Positions 7,660 through 17,283 are shown, counted from the stretch's first letter. The stretch: DNA of 26,263 nt from Gammaproteobacteria bacterium (GCA_024638345.1 JAHEKL010000006.1:1-26263); one strand, 5' to 3'. Notes: a model not told the origin generated them from the letters alone. Numbers and translations: made by a program.

Positions 7660-8685
7660 TCACCCCGTTTTCGGGGGTAATTCAACGTCCCGAGACAGCT
7701 TGATGCACGCCGCGGCGTGGTTTTCGCCGACGCTCTCCAGAGGAGGGGTTACACGGCTGCATGCGTCATCTTTCAGCGGGTGCCAACACCTCGGATGAAA
7801 CGGACAACCGGAAGGCGGCGAAACGGGTGAGGGAACGTCCCCTTCCAATACGATACGTCCGTGTCGATGGTCCCTCCTCGGCTCGGGCCGGGGGACCGCC
7901 GAGAGTAGCGCTCTCGTGTATGGATGCTTTGGCTCGGTGTACAGGGAGCGCACCGGGGCGGTCTCCACGATCCGACCCAGATACATCACCGCTACCCGGT
8001 CACTCACGTGCTCGACGACCGCCAGGTCGTGAGCGATGAAGAGATAGGTCAGACCGAGCCGCTCTTGAAGATCGCTGAGCAGGTTGATGACCTGCGCCTG
8101 GACCGAGACATCGAGTGCCGACACCGGCTCGTCGCAGACGATGAAGTCGGGCTCGACCGAGAGCGCTCGAGCGATCCCGATCCGCTGACGTTGCCCCCCG
8201 CTGAACTCGTGTGGGTAGCGGTCCTCGCTCTCCACCAGGAGACCCACGGTGTCCAGCAGCTCACGAATACGCTGTCTCCTACCGCTCCGGTCACCTGCCA
8301 GCTTATGGACCTTGAGCACCTCGTCGAGCATCTGCCCGACGGTCATCCGCGGGTTCAGCGAGGCGAAAGGATCCTGGAAGATGACCTGTGCCCTCCGTCT
8401 GAGGCGTCGCAGTGCACTGCTTCCCATCGCGCGGACATCCGTTCCATCGAAGTAGATCTCCCCTTCCGTCGCCTCGATCAAACGCAGGATCGCTTTTCCC
8501 GTCGTCGACTTCCCACAGCCCGATTCCCCTACCAGACCGAGCGTCTCACCGCGGTGGAGGTCGAAGGACACGCCGTCGACTGCCTTCACGAACGCACGCG
8601 CTCGAGGGAGGATGCCACCCGTGATCGGGAAATATTTCCTGAGATTGCGGACGCTCAGCAGGGGTGCGGGCTCGGTCTGGATCAC
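7660..8685 (-). CDS. Oligopeptide/dipeptide ABC transporter ATP-binding protein (OppF/DppF-like)
   Basis: The second ATPase subunit of a peptide-type importer. From the chosen start it has 341 residues, with Walker A GESGCGKST (53-61), signature FSGGQRQRIG (161-170), Walker B FIVCDEP (181-187), the D-loop SALD and switch His219. The C-terminal peptide-importer extension follows, with four cysteines around CPFHPRCWHP that resemble the Fe-S-type cluster of Dpp/Opp ATPases. The frame extends upstream to 8802, but homology begins at PAPLLSVRNLRKYFP. GTG at 8685 overlaps the previous stop as GTGA and is preceded by GGGGAG, so translational coupling is likely; GTG 8688 is equivalent. The transported substrate is not shown. 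Confidence 0.93.
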   Translation of the reverse strand: MIQTEPAPLLSVRNLRKYFPITGGILPRARAFVKAVDGVSFDLHRGETLGLVGESGCGKSTTGKAILRLIEATEGEIYFDGTDVRAMGSSALRRLRRRAQVIFQDPFASLNPRMTVGQMLDEVLKVHKLAGDRSGRRQRIRELLDTVGLLVESEDRYPHEFSGGQRQRIGIARALSVEPDFIVCDEPVSALDVSVQAQVINLLSDLQERLGLTYLFIAHDLAVVEHVSDRVAVMYLGRIVETAPVRSLYTEPKHPYTRALLSAVPRPEPRRDHRHGRIVLEGDVPSPVSPPSGCPFHPRCWHPLKDDACSRVTPPLESVGENHAAACIKLSRDVELPPKTG

Positions 8686-9695
8686 CACTCGCTCCCCGCT
8701 CCCGCCGAGGTCCTTCTTCTCTCCGGCTCGTCCTCGAGCCAACAGCGCGACAGATGGTTGGTGTCCTCGGTCGCCAGGAGGGGTGGGACATAGGCTTCGC
8801 ATCTATCCCACGAGTACGGGCAGCGACTGGAGAACCGGCAACCGGTGGGCCAGCCGACCGGGTTCGGCACGGTGCCCTCGATAGGGTGCAGACGACGGCC
8901 CCCCGCGGCCAGCTTGGGGAGGGATTCGAGTAATCCCTCCGTATAGGGATGTCGGGCTCGATGGAAGATCTCGTCCACAGTCCCCGACTCTACGATCTGA
9001 CCCGCGTACATGACCAGCACCCGGTCGCACACCTCCGCGACCACTCCCAAGTCGTGAGTGATCAGTAGCACGGCCATTCCACGGCGACCCCGCAGATCGG
9101 CCAGCAGCTCGAGGATCTGTGCCTGGATCGTGACATCCAACGCGGTCGTCGGCTCGTCGGCGATCAGCAGCTCCGGTTCGCACGAGAGCGCCACCGCGAT
9201 CATGACTCGTTGCCGCATCCCTCCGGAGAGCTGGTGAGGGTACTCTGCGAATCGCTGCTCGGGCTCGGGAATACCGACCTCTCTGAGCAGCTCGATCCCG
9301 ACGCGCCTCGCTTCGGATCGCCCGATTCCCCGGTGAAGGGTCAACGCTTCGCGGATCTGGTTCCCGATCGTGAAGACGGGATTGAGGGAGGTCATGGGCT
9401 CCTGGAAGATCATGGCGATCCGATTCCCGCGGATCCTCCGCATGTCCTTCTCCGGAAGGTCGACCAGCTCTCGGCCTCGGAATCGGATCGAGCTCCCCGC
9501 GATGATCCGGCCGGGTGGATTCGCAATGAGCCCCATGATCGAAAGAGAGGTGACGGTCTTCCCACAACCGGACTCGCCGACGATCCCCAGGGTCTCTCCC
9601 GGCTCGATCGAGAAGGAGACCCCGTCCACCGCGCGAGCCACACCAGCATCGGTCGAGAAGTAAGTGGACAGGTCCTCTACCTGGAGCAGCGGCAA
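8682..9695 (-). CDS. Oligopeptide/dipeptide ABC transporter ATP-binding protein (OppD/DppD-like)
   Basis: The first ATPase of the importer, 337 residues, acting on the cytoplasmic face of the permease pair. It shows Walker A GESGCGKT (40-47), signature LSGGMRQRV (156-164), Walker B LLIADEP (176-182), TALD, switch His214, and the C-terminal peptide-importer extension with a CRFSSRCPYSWDRC cysteine cluster. The start is TTG at 9695: AGGAG lies seven bases upstream inside the last codons of the permease gene, and the next in-frame ATG falls beyond the Walker A motif. Only three bases separate it from the permease stop, and its own stop overlaps the next ATPase start by four bases. Confidence 0.94.
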   Translation of the reverse strand: MPLLQVEDLSTYFSTDAGVARAVDGVSFSIEPGETLGIVGESGCGKTVTSLSIMGLIANPPGRIIAGSSIRFRGRELVDLPEKDMRRIRGNRIAMIFQEPMTSLNPVFTIGNQIREALTLHRGIGRSEARRVGIELLREVGIPEPEQRFAEYPHQLSGGMRQRVMIAVALSCEPELLIADEPTTALDVTIQAQILELLADLRGRRGMAVLLITHDLGVVAEVCDRVLVMYAGQIVESGTVDEIFHRARHPYTEGLLESLPKLAAGGRRLHPIEGTVPNPVGWPTGCRFSSRCPYSWDRCEAYVPPLLATEDTNHLSRCWLEDEPERRRTSAGAGSEW

Positions 9696-9698
9696 AGA

Positions 9699-10820
9699 TC
9701 AGCTCCTGAGTCGGGGGTCGAGGGCGTCACGAAGCCCATCGCCGGCAAGATTGAAGGAGAGGACGACGAGGACGATCGCCAGGCCCGGAAACGTGGAGAT
9801 CCACCACGCCCCTAGAAGGTTGTCCCTGCCGTCCGCCACCATCGTTCCCCAGGATGCGGTAGGGGGCTGGACGCCGAGGCCGAGGAAGGAGAGACCGGCC
9901 TCGAGCACGATCGTGTCTCCGATTCCGAGCGTGGCCGCGACGATGACCGGTGCCATCGTGTTGGGGATCAGGTGCCGCAGCACCAGACGGGTCTTCGACA
10001 GCCCGAGCGCCTTGCCTGCCTGAATGAACTCCCGTTCTCTCAGGCTCAAGACCTCGCCCCGGACGAGCCGCGTCGGCTGAGGCCATTGCGTGAGGCCGAT
10101 CACCGCCACGATCAGGAAGATCGAAGGCTCGAAGAACGCGATGATCGCGATCAGGAGAACGAGCCGAGGAAACGAGATCACCATGTCGACGAAGCGCATG
10201 ATCAGCGAGTCGAGCCTTCCTCCTGCGAAACCCGAGACCGCGCCCAGCACCGTGCCGATCGTCATCGAGATACTCACCGCGACGAAGCCGATCGTGAGCG
10301 AGATGCGAGCTCCGTACAGGACTCGGGACAGGACGTCTCTCGAGAACTGATCCGTACCGAGAGGGTGAGTGAGCGACGGGGCGAGCATCCGCTCGGTGAT
10401 TAGACTTCCCTGAACCGCTGGATCGAAGGGGGCGAGGAACGGGGTCAGAAGCGCGGCCAGGTAGAAGACCATCACGGTGATCGCCGCACCGACCGCGACG
10501 TGGCTCTTTCGAAACGCCATCCACGCCAGCGACCACTGACCGACCCCCTTCATCGTGCGCGATTCGTGGATTCGCCGCTCCTGGAGGATCGATCCGCCAC
10601 AGAGGGTGATGATCGCGAGGATCCACGTGGCGAAGGCGACTCGATGATCCCAAGCTCCGGAAGGGGCGGCCAGGACCCGCTCCCAACGGGCGATACCGAT
10701 CCAGAGGAGCGCGCCCCAAAGGGCGAGCATGAGCCCACCGGTGGCTATCTGTCCACGGAGAAGCGGCCGGAGTCCCGGGAGAGCGAGGGCGGCAAGGTCG
10801 GCCCTGCTCGACTCAGTCAT
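9699..10820 (-). CDS. Peptide-type ABC transporter permease (OppC/DppC-like) with an N-terminal membrane extension
   Basis: The second permease of the importer. The standard OppC/DppC body starts near residue 105 with a hydrophobic helix and APFDP, continues through HPLGTDQFSRDVLSRVLYGAR, and has the EAA-type ATPase contact loop QAGKALGLSKTRLVLRHLIPN, then SFLGLGVQPP near the end. At 373 residues it is about 70-90 longer than usual. The surplus is an N-terminal region with two extra predicted helices (about 25-46 and 60-80) not typical of the family. ATG at 10820 overlaps the upstream permease stop by eight bases and has no clear ribosome site, which suggests translational coupling. Confidence 0.93.
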   Translation of the reverse strand: MTESSRADLAALALPGLRPLLRGQIATGGLMLALWGALLWIGIARWERVLAAPSGAWDHRVAFATWILAIITLCGGSILQERRIHESRTMKGVGQWSLAWMAFRKSHVAVGAAITVMVFYLAALLTPFLAPFDPAVQGSLITERMLAPSLTHPLGTDQFSRDVLSRVLYGARISLTIGFVAVSISMTIGTVLGAVSGFAGGRLDSLIMRFVDMVISFPRLVLLIAIIAFFEPSIFLIVAVIGLTQWPQPTRLVRGEVLSLREREFIQAGKALGLSKTRLVLRHLIPNTMAPVIVAATLGIGDTIVLEAGLSFLGLGVQPPTASWGTMVADGRDNLLGAWWISTFPGLAIVLVVLSFNLAGDGLRDALDPRLRS

Positions 10821-11799
10821 AACGGATCCGCGGATCGACCAGCGCGTACAGGACGTCGGCGACCAGATTTCCGACCACGACCATGATCGCGAAGATGAAG
10901 GTCCCCGCCATCACCACGGGATAGTCCCGCTGGAAGATCGCGTCGACCACGAGCCTCCCCATCCCCGGCCAGGCGAACACCGTCTCGATCAGCACTGTCC
11001 CTGAAAAGAGGAACGGCAGGTAGAGACCGAAGAGGGTGATGACCGGGATCAGACCGTTCCGGAGCGCATGCTTGAAGATGACGCTCAGCTCGGAGAGACC
11101 CTTGGAGCGTGCGGTACGGATGTAGTCCTGACGGATGACCTCCAGCATGCTTCCACGCATGTACCGAGCGATGCCCGCGGCGAGCACGAGGGCAAGCGAC
11201 ACCGACGGAAGCACCAGATGTGCGACACGGTCTCGAAGCTGCTCGACGGGGCTCATGAAGGGATACTCGACAGAGGTCATCCCCGAAGCCGGGAACCAGA
11301 TGGGCCAGCCCCAAAGGTTTCTCGCGCCGAGGCTGAAGATCAGGATCAGCATCAACGCCAGCCAGAAGGAAGGCATCGAATAGAAGAACAGGCCCACGAC
11401 GCTCAGTGAGCTGTCCGTCAGACGGTTCTGACGCACAGCCTGGAGCACCCCGACCAGAATCCCCGCAGTGAAAGCCAGGAGGAAGGCACAGAATGAGAGA
11501 ATCAGTGTGTTCGGGAGGATCTGGACGATGATGTCCGCGACAGGCTGGTTTCGCGAGAACGAGATCCCGAAATCCCCCCGGAGCATCGCGCTCATCCACC
11601 GGAAGTACCGAACGTGCACGGGCTGATCGAGACCCATGTTCCGTCGCATCTGCTCCAGGACCTCCGGAGTGATATTCGGTGAGACGAACAGGGATGCTGC
11701 ATCGCCCGGGGCGAGACTCAGGAGGAAGAACACGATGGTCGCGATCCCCAGAACCAGAGGAATCGACGCCAGGACCCTGCGGAGGACGAAGGCGATCAC
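10813..11799 (-). CDS. Peptide-type ABC transporter permease (OppB/DppB-like)
   Basis: The first permease of the importer, 328 residues. It opens with the characteristic helix after FVLRRVLASIPLVLGIATIV, then LAPGD, a periplasmic segment ending RNMGLDQPVHVRYFRW and GDFGISFS, and further helices. The EAA loop reads YIRTARSKGLSELSVIFKHA, followed by the family segment ETVFAWPGMGRL. GTG at 11799 is the likely start because it sits directly before the first conserved helix; its ribosome site is weak. It lies 60 bp after the binding-protein gene and overlaps the next permease by eight bases. Confidence 0.94.
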   Translation of the reverse strand: MIAFVLRRVLASIPLVLGIATIVFFLLSLAPGDAASLFVSPNITPEVLEQMRRNMGLDQPVHVRYFRWMSAMLRGDFGISFSRNQPVADIIVQILPNTLILSFCAFLLAFTAGILVGVLQAVRQNRLTDSSLSVVGLFFYSMPSFWLALMLILIFSLGARNLWGWPIWFPASGMTSVEYPFMSPVEQLRDRVAHLVLPSVSLALVLAAGIARYMRGSMLEVIRQDYIRTARSKGLSELSVIFKHALRNGLIPVITLFGLYLPFLFSGTVLIETVFAWPGMGRLVVDAIFQRDYPVVMAGTFIFAIMVVVGNLVADVLYALVDPRIRYD

Positions 11800-11859
11800 G
11801 GTCGGTGCCCGGCCGGTGGGAGGCTCGGGACGGACCCGCTCACGGCTGGGCGGGCTCGA

Positions 11860-13596
11860 TCATCGGAGCTCGGCGGGGATCCACCACTCTCTGATGTTCA
11901 CCCACTCCCCGCGAGCGTCGAGCTCGACGTCTTGCAGTCGGCGGTTCAGCCCGGCCAGCCGCTCGATATGATACAGGTAGGTGTAAGGCTGAACGTCTAG
12001 CAGACGGTACTGGTACTCACGCCAGAGTGGGAGCGCCTCCTCCCGATCCACCACTGTCTGCAGGGTATCGAGCAGCCGATCGAGCTCCGGATCCATGGTG
12101 CCGGACCATCCGTAGGGCTGATCGACCTCCTCGGAATGGAAGAGGTCGTGGTCGTCGAGCTTGAACTCGGTCACCCATCCGATCACCACTCCGTCGAAGT
12201 CCCGAATATCGGGTGTGTTGATCTGGTTCAGCAGTGTGCCCCACTCGACGACCTGCGGAGTGATCGCGATTCCGAGCGGTTGGAGCTGCGCCTGCATGAT
12301 CTGAGCGATGTCTTCGCGCTGCTGATTGCCGAGGTTGTACTTGATGGAGATCGCGAGTGGCTCTCCGTCCGCGTTCTCCCGGACTCCGTCCGAGTCTCTG
12401 TCGATCCACCCGGCCTCGTCGAGCAGCGCTGCGGCCCGCTGAGGGTCGTAACGCAAGGAATCGCGAACGCCCTCGAAGAAGGCCCAGTGGTAGGGAGGCA
12501 CTCCCGCGTTGGCCACCTCTCCGAAGCCCCGACGGATCGCTTGCACGATCTCCTCACGGTTGGTCCCGAGAGTGAGCGCCTGTCGCACTCTGGGGTCGGC
12601 GAGCTGCGCCCTTCGAGCGTTCCATCCAACCAAGTCGTAAGATCTGAACTGGAAGGTCCTGAGCTCGAGACGCTCGGCCGACTCGATCTGGGGTGTCTGA
12701 TCGGGTCCCGGAGCCACGTAGAAATCCAGATTCTCCGTAAGAAGCTCGGTCAGGAGTGTGGTCTGCTCAGGAATGATCCGATAGACGTAGCGATTCAAGT
12801 ATGGCGGTCCACCGAGCGCCTCCGGAAACGCGGGGTTCCTGACGAAGCTCCAACTCGCGTCCGCTTGATGGGCTTCGAATACGAACGGCCCGTTCCCGAT
12901 CGGGCAACGGCTGCCGTAGGGATGTTGACGAAGCTGGGCAGGGGGCACGTCTCCCAAGAGGTGCTCGGGCATGATGGCCGTGGCCCGCCATGGGTCCAAC
13001 AACTCCGCGTGGGGCGCCACCTTGAGGCGGACGGTGAGGGAGTCCAGAACCTCGACCGCGTCGGGTCCCTTCTCGTAGTGGGTCCAGAACGCCGCGTTGG
13101 GGAAAGCCGTCTCCGGGTCGATGGCTCTCGAGAAGGTGAACTCGACATCGTATGCCGAGGTCGGAGTCCCATCGTGCCACCGCACGTCGTCCCTCAGACG
13201 GAAGGTGAGCGTCTCGGCTTCCTCGTCGAACTCCCAGGACTCGGCAAGGTAGGGGCGAGGCTCGAAGTCCTCGTCGAAGTCGATCAGGGTCATGAGATTC
13301 ACGAACGACTGATGCTGGCTCGACGAGTAGTCCGAGGAAACCAGGGCGTTCATTCCGTCGGGCATCTCCCCGATCGTTCCGACGACGGCCGTTCCGCCGT
13401 ATCGCTCACCGGAGGGCTGCTCGAACTGGCTGAGGTAGGCCTCGACTCGCGGTAGGACTTCCTGGCAGAACTCCGGAAGTCCGGCCAGCGCGCGGCCCGC
13501 CGAGTCCCCGCCGCCACATGCGGACAAGAGCAGCGTGAGCGCCACGAACGCGGGACCGCGGACCCCGTTCCGCCCTAATACATGTCGGATTCGCAT
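11860..13596 (-). CDS. ABC transporter substrate-binding lipoprotein, SBP_bac_5 family
   Basis: The extracytoplasmic binding protein of the importer, 578 residues. The N terminus is a lipoprotein signal: MRIRHVLGRNGVRG, a hydrophobic stretch, and lipobox LLSAC with Cys27 as the predicted lipidated residue. Family 5 features follow: a leading segment on activities and MNALVSSD, WEFDEEAETLTFRLRDDVRWHDG, and YDVEFTFSRAIDPETAFP. The frame is open to a TTG at 13662, but ATG at 13596 is chosen because the signal peptide begins there and the longer form would overlap the upstream gene. Whether the ligand is a peptide, nickel or another solute cannot be told from the sequence. Confidence 0.92.
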   Translation of the reverse strand: MRIRHVLGRNGVRGPAFVALTLLLSACGGGDSAGRALAGLPEFCQEVLPRVEAYLSQFEQPSGERYGGTAVVGTIGEMPDGMNALVSSDYSSSQHQSFVNLMTLIDFDEDFEPRPYLAESWEFDEEAETLTFRLRDDVRWHDGTPTSAYDVEFTFSRAIDPETAFPNAAFWTHYEKGPDAVEVLDSLTVRLKVAPHAELLDPWRATAIMPEHLLGDVPPAQLRQHPYGSRCPIGNGPFVFEAHQADASWSFVRNPAFPEALGGPPYLNRYVYRIIPEQTTLLTELLTENLDFYVAPGPDQTPQIESAERLELRTFQFRSYDLVGWNARRAQLADPRVRQALTLGTNREEIVQAIRRGFGEVANAGVPPYHWAFFEGVRDSLRYDPQRAAALLDEAGWIDRDSDGVRENADGEPLAISIKYNLGNQQREDIAQIMQAQLQPLGIAITPQVVEWGTLLNQINTPDIRDFDGVVIGWVTEFKLDDHDLFHSEEVDQPYGWSGTMDPELDRLLDTLQTVVDREEALPLWREYQYRLLDVQPYTYLYHIERLAGLNRRLQDVELDARGEWVNIREWWIPAELR

Positions 13597-13643
13597 CGAG
13601 TTTACATCCCGGTTGAGACGGCCGAGCCCCGGTCGTAACGCAA

Positions 13644-14417
13644 TCACCGGCGCCAGGTCCAAGCAGGGGATTCATAGTGAGCGAGGAGAGACGCCGCCAC
13701 CCTCTGCTCCCTCGGTCGAAGGCGGCCCCTCCGCCACTCACCGGGAAGAGCCTCGGCCATAGCCGTCTCGATGGAGTCCGCCACTACGGTGAATCGGACT
13801 TGCTGGCCCAGAAGCTCCGCCACCGATCCTCCGCCGTAGCGGAGACCGGGAACCAGCTCGGGACCGGGGAGCAGAGGAAGCGAGCCGTGCTGCAGGAGGG
13901 TGCGGCCGATTCTCGCCTGGGCGCTGCCCACGATCTTCTGACCGCGCGCCTGAATCTCGTTCTCGACGGGCCTGTTGAAGCACGCGCCCGCCCCGAGCGC
14001 CGGGACGCGGCCCTCCGAGCGGGCCAGCTCGGCGGGGACTCCCAGCGCCTGCAGCGCGACGACGAGCGCTCGGTTGATGACCTCGAATGTAGCCCGTGGG
14101 CCACCCAGTGCCCGGTCTCGGGCGACCACTGCGTAGGTCAGCTCGCGATCATGTAGCACCTCTCGCCCACCAGTGGGTCTCCGTACGACACGACCCTCCA
14201 ATCGGCCGCTCACCACCTCACCGTACCGCTTCCACGCGGGCTGATTGCGCCCCAAGGAGAGAGTCGGATGACTCCACGAATAGATGCGCAGCACGCCCTC
14301 AGCCGGCTCCAGGCACCGCGCCAGCGCCACGTCGACCGCCATGTTGCGAGCGCCCGAGTCTGGTCCGGTCCGGACGACCCGCCAACGAACCGGAACGTCA
14401 GGCCTCGGTCTCGGCAT
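13644..14417 (-). CDS. Lipoate-protein ligase A family protein, probable octanoyltransferase (LipM-like)
   Basis: A 257-residue member of the BPL/LplA/LipB superfamily. Visible motifs are RRPTGGREVLHDRELTYAVV (starting about 79), ACFNRPVENEI with Cys146, GQKIVGSAQARI (159-170) and QHGS (176-179). The cysteine in this position followed by the lysine-containing GQKIVGSAQ block is the pattern of Cys-dependent octanoyltransferases such as Bacillus LipM, which load octanoate from acyl carrier protein onto GcvH; classical lipoate ligases lack this cysteine. Position next to gcvP and gcvH supports that role. ATG at 14417 overlaps the gcvP stop by 20 bases; an upstream ATG at 14468 is possible. Neither has a clear ribosome site. 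Confidence 0.85.
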   Translation of the reverse strand: MPRPRPDVPVRWRVVRTGPDSGARNMAVDVALARCLEPAEGVLRIYSWSHPTLSLGRNQPAWKRYGEVVSGRLEGRVVRRPTGGREVLHDRELTYAVVARDRALGGPRATFEVINRALVVALQALGVPAELARSEGRVPALGAGACFNRPVENEIQARGQKIVGSAQARIGRTLLQHGSLPLLPGPELVPGLRYGGGSVAELLGQQVRFTVVADSIETAMAEALPGEWRRGRLRPREQRVAASLLAHYESPAWTWRR

Positions 14418-17283
14418 AGGTTTCGATCGGGGGACACGAGCAGACGAGGTTCCGATCACCGAAGGCATTGTCGACTCTGCCGACCACGGGCCAGAACTTG
14501 TGCTCGCGGGTCCAGGGAGCGGGGAAGGCGGCCTGCTCCCTCGTGTAAGGATGGGACCAGTCCTCCGAGACTACCGCCCGCGCCGTGTGCGGGGCGTTCT
14601 TGAGTGGATTGTCCGTCCGATCCATCAGGCCCATCTCGATCTGCTGGATCTCGGCGCGAATGGAAACGAGAGCGTCACAGAACCGGTCGAGCTCGGATCG
14701 CGACTCGGATTCAGTGGGCTCGATCATGATCGTGCCGACCACCGGAAACGACATCGTGGGCGCGTGAAATCCGTAGTCCATCAGGCGCTTCGCGATGTCC
14801 TCGTCGGTGACGCCAGCCGATCGACGGAACGGCCGCAAGTCCAGGATGAACTCGTGGGCGACCCGACCGGAGGGTCCGCGGAAGAGCACGTCGAAGTGAC
14901 CCTGTAGACGATGCACCATGTAATTGGCGTTCAGGATGGCGATCTGGCTCGCCCGACGGATGCCGTCTCTCCCGAGCAGGGCGATGTAAGCCCAGGAAAT
15001 CAGGAGGATAGATGCGCTCCCCCAGGGAGCGGAGGCCACCGGACCGATCGCCTGCTTTCCACCCGTCTGCACCACGGGGTGCCCAGGAAGGAAGTCAGCG
15101 AGATGCTCCGCCACGCATATCGGCCCCATCCCCGGCCCCCCGCCACCGTGAGGGATGGCGAAGGTCTTGTGCAGATTGATGTGGCAAACATCCGCTCCGT
15201 AATCTCCGGGCCGGCAAATCCCGACCTGCGCGTTCAAGTTCGCACCATCCAGATACACCTGTCCGCCGTGGCGGTGAGTGGTGTCACATACCTCGCGAAC
15301 TCGCTCCTCGAAGACTCCGTGCGTGGATGGATAGGTGATCATGAGCGCGGCGAGGGCCTCGGAGTGCTTCGCCGCCTTCTCGCGCAAGTCGTCGAGGTCG
15401 ACGTTTCCCTCATCGTCGCATGCCACGACCACAACCTTCATTCCGGCCATGACGGCGGAGGCGGGATTCGTGCCGTGGGCCGATGAAGGGATGAGACAGA
15501 CGTTGCGGTGCCCTTCGCCTCGGGTCTCGTGATAGGCGCGGATCACGAGAAGCCCGGCGTACTCGCCCTGGGCACCCGAGTTGGGTTGGAGTGAAACGGC
15601 GGGGAGACCGCTGATGACGGCGAGCCAGTCGGCCAACTGTTCGATGATCTCTCCGTATCCGGCGACTTGGTCCGAGGGCGCGAAGGGGTGCACGGCCGAG
15701 AATTCCGGCCAGCTGATCGGGACCATCTCGGTGGTCGCGTTGAGCTTCATGGTGCAAGAGCCGAGCGGAATCATGCTCGTACACAGCGAGAGATCTCGAC
15801 CCTCCAGCCGGCGGATATAGCGCAGCATCTCGGTCTCGGAGTGGTACCGGTTGAAGACCGGATGCTCGAGGAAGGACGATCGCCGGCGGACCCCGTCGAA
15901 GAAGGCGTCCGGCTCTTCGAGTGCACCCGAGGCTTGGTCCAGAATCGAAGCGCGGACTTCCTGCTCCCCGGCAAAGACCCTGATCAAGGCCAGGAGGTCG
16001 CCCGACTCGACCGCCTCGTCGAGCGATATGCCGACGGTGCCGTCACCGAAGTCGCGAAGATTCATCCTCGCATCTCGCGCAGCCTCGAGTACCGCGACGG
16101 CTCCCGGTGCTGCCGGTCGAACCCGGAGGGTGTCGAAGAAGTGGCGAGTGACGACCTCGTGGCCGAGGTGGTTCAAGACCCACGCGAGGACGCGAGTGAG
16201 ATCGTGGATCCGGGCGGCGATGCGGCGGATCCCCTCGGGTCCGTGGTAGACCGCGTACATGGAGGCCATGACGGCGAGGAGGACCTGCGCGGTACAGATG
16301 TTGGAGGTGGCGCGTTCTCTACGGATGTGCTGTTCACGGGTCTGAAGGGCCATCCGAAGAGCCGTATCACCCGCCGAGTCGCGGGAAACACCTATGATGC
16401 GACCCGGGATCCAGCGCTTGAGCTCCTCGCGCGTAGCAAAGTATGCGGCGTGTGGGCCTCCGTATCCGAGTGGAACTCCGAACCGCTGCGAGCTCCCGAC
16501 GGCGATGTCCGCCCCCATCTCACCCGGGGGCGTGAGAAGGGCGAGCGCGAGTAGATCGGAAACCACGGCCACACCGGCGCCGGCTTCATGAGCTTGTCCG
16601 ATGACTCCGGTCAGGTCCTTCACCTCGCCGTCGGTCGCCGGATAAGCCAGAAGCACGCCGAACACCGACGAATCCAGGAGCTCGCCCGGTTTCCCCACCC
16701 GAACCTCCACACCGAGCGGCCGGGCCCGCGTCTCGACCACGGCGGTCGTCTGCGGATGGCACCCATCGTCCACGACGAAGACGGTCCGGCCGGCCGCGGC
16801 CTGATTCATCAAGAGGGACATGGCTTCCGCAGCGGCGGTAGCCTCGTCCAGCAGCGAAGCGTTCGCGAGCGGGAGCCCCGTCAGGTCGATGACGGCGGTC
16901 TGGAAGTTCAGGAGAGCCTCTAGACGACCCTGCGAGATCTCCGCCTGGTAGGGCGTATACTGAGTGTACCAACCGGGATTCTCGAGAACGTTCCGGCCGA
17001 TGACGGCGGGGGTCACCGTGTCGGCGTATCCCATTCCGATATAGGACCGAAAACGGGTGTTCCTGGTGGCGATGCTCCGCAGCTCGCGTATCAGCTCCGG
17101 TTCCGAACGGGCATCCTCGACACCGGTCAGATCGTCGTTTCTGATCGCTTCAGGAACCGCGTCGGCGATTAGGGAATCGAGGGAGTCGTAGCCCAGCTCG
17201 GCCAACATCTCTCGGACTTCCTCGGCCCCGGGGCCGAGGTGCCGGTCCGAGAACCGGTCCGTGCGACTTGTGAGAGAGGTCAT
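14398..17283 (-). CDS. gcvP: Glycine dehydrogenase (aminomethyl-transferring), P-protein
   Basis: The PLP-dependent P-protein of the glycine cleavage system decarboxylates glycine and transfers the aminomethyl group to the lipoyl arm of GcvH. The 961 residues carry both halves in one chain (N-terminal YIGMGYADTVTP near 81 and C-terminal catalytic half), the form found in proteobacteria and eukaryotes rather than the split GcvPA/GcvPB. The PLP lysine is K706 in HINLHKTFAIPHGGGGPGMG. Also visible are NPGWYTQYTPYQAEISQGR, SMIPLGSCTMKLN and SSAHGTNPASA. ATG at 17283 has only a weak ribosome site. It lies 111 bp downstream of gcvH, and its end overlaps the LipM-like gene. No lesion is seen. Confidence 0.98.
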   Translation of the reverse strand: MTSLTSRTDRFSDRHLGPGAEEVREMLAELGYDSLDSLIADAVPEAIRNDDLTGVEDARSEPELIRELRSIATRNTRFRSYIGMGYADTVTPAVIGRNVLENPGWYTQYTPYQAEISQGRLEALLNFQTAVIDLTGLPLANASLLDEATAAAEAMSLLMNQAAAGRTVFVVDDGCHPQTTAVVETRARPLGVEVRVGKPGELLDSSVFGVLLAYPATDGEVKDLTGVIGQAHEAGAGVAVVSDLLALALLTPPGEMGADIAVGSSQRFGVPLGYGGPHAAYFATREELKRWIPGRIIGVSRDSAGDTALRMALQTREQHIRRERATSNICTAQVLLAVMASMYAVYHGPEGIRRIAARIHDLTRVLAWVLNHLGHEVVTRHFFDTLRVRPAAPGAVAVLEAARDARMNLRDFGDGTVGISLDEAVESGDLLALIRVFAGEQEVRASILDQASGALEEPDAFFDGVRRRSSFLEHPVFNRYHSETEMLRYIRRLEGRDLSLCTSMIPLGSCTMKLNATTEMVPISWPEFSAVHPFAPSDQVAGYGEIIEQLADWLAVISGLPAVSLQPNSGAQGEYAGLLVIRAYHETRGEGHRNVCLIPSSAHGTNPASAVMAGMKVVVVACDDEGNVDLDDLREKAAKHSEALAALMITYPSTHGVFEERVREVCDTTHRHGGQVYLDGANLNAQVGICRPGDYGADVCHINLHKTFAIPHGGGGPGMGPICVAEHLADFLPGHPVVQTGGKQAIGPVASAPWGSASILLISWAYIALLGRDGIRRASQIAILNANYMVHRLQGHFDVLFRGPSGRVAHEFILDLRPFRRSAGVTDEDIAKRLMDYGFHAPTMSFPVVGTIMIEPTESESRSELDRFCDALVSIRAEIQQIEMGLMDRTDNPLKNAPHTARAVVSEDWSHPYTREQAAFPAPWTREHKFWPVVGRVDNAFGDRNLVCSCPPIETYAETEA

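Noticed and set aside
7662..7677. CCCCG-TTTT-CGGGG hairpin at the end of the OppF-like gene as a terminator
   Set aside because: The stem is only 5 bp, overlaps coding sequence, and is not followed by a T run on the minus strand.
8686..8802. Longer OppF-like start at 8802
   Set aside because: It would overlap the OppD-like gene by 120 bp and lacks homology; GTG 8685 has a ribosome site and the GTGA overlap.
10825..10836. 12 bp palindrome GATCCGCGGATC near the permease overlap
   Set aside because: It is within coding sequence (the last codons of the OppB-like gene) and has no loop; it is explained by codon content.
12136..13455. 439-codon plus-strand open frame opposite the binding-protein gene
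   Set aside because: It lies entirely within a convincing lipoprotein gene on the other strand, and its composition is that of a shadow frame.
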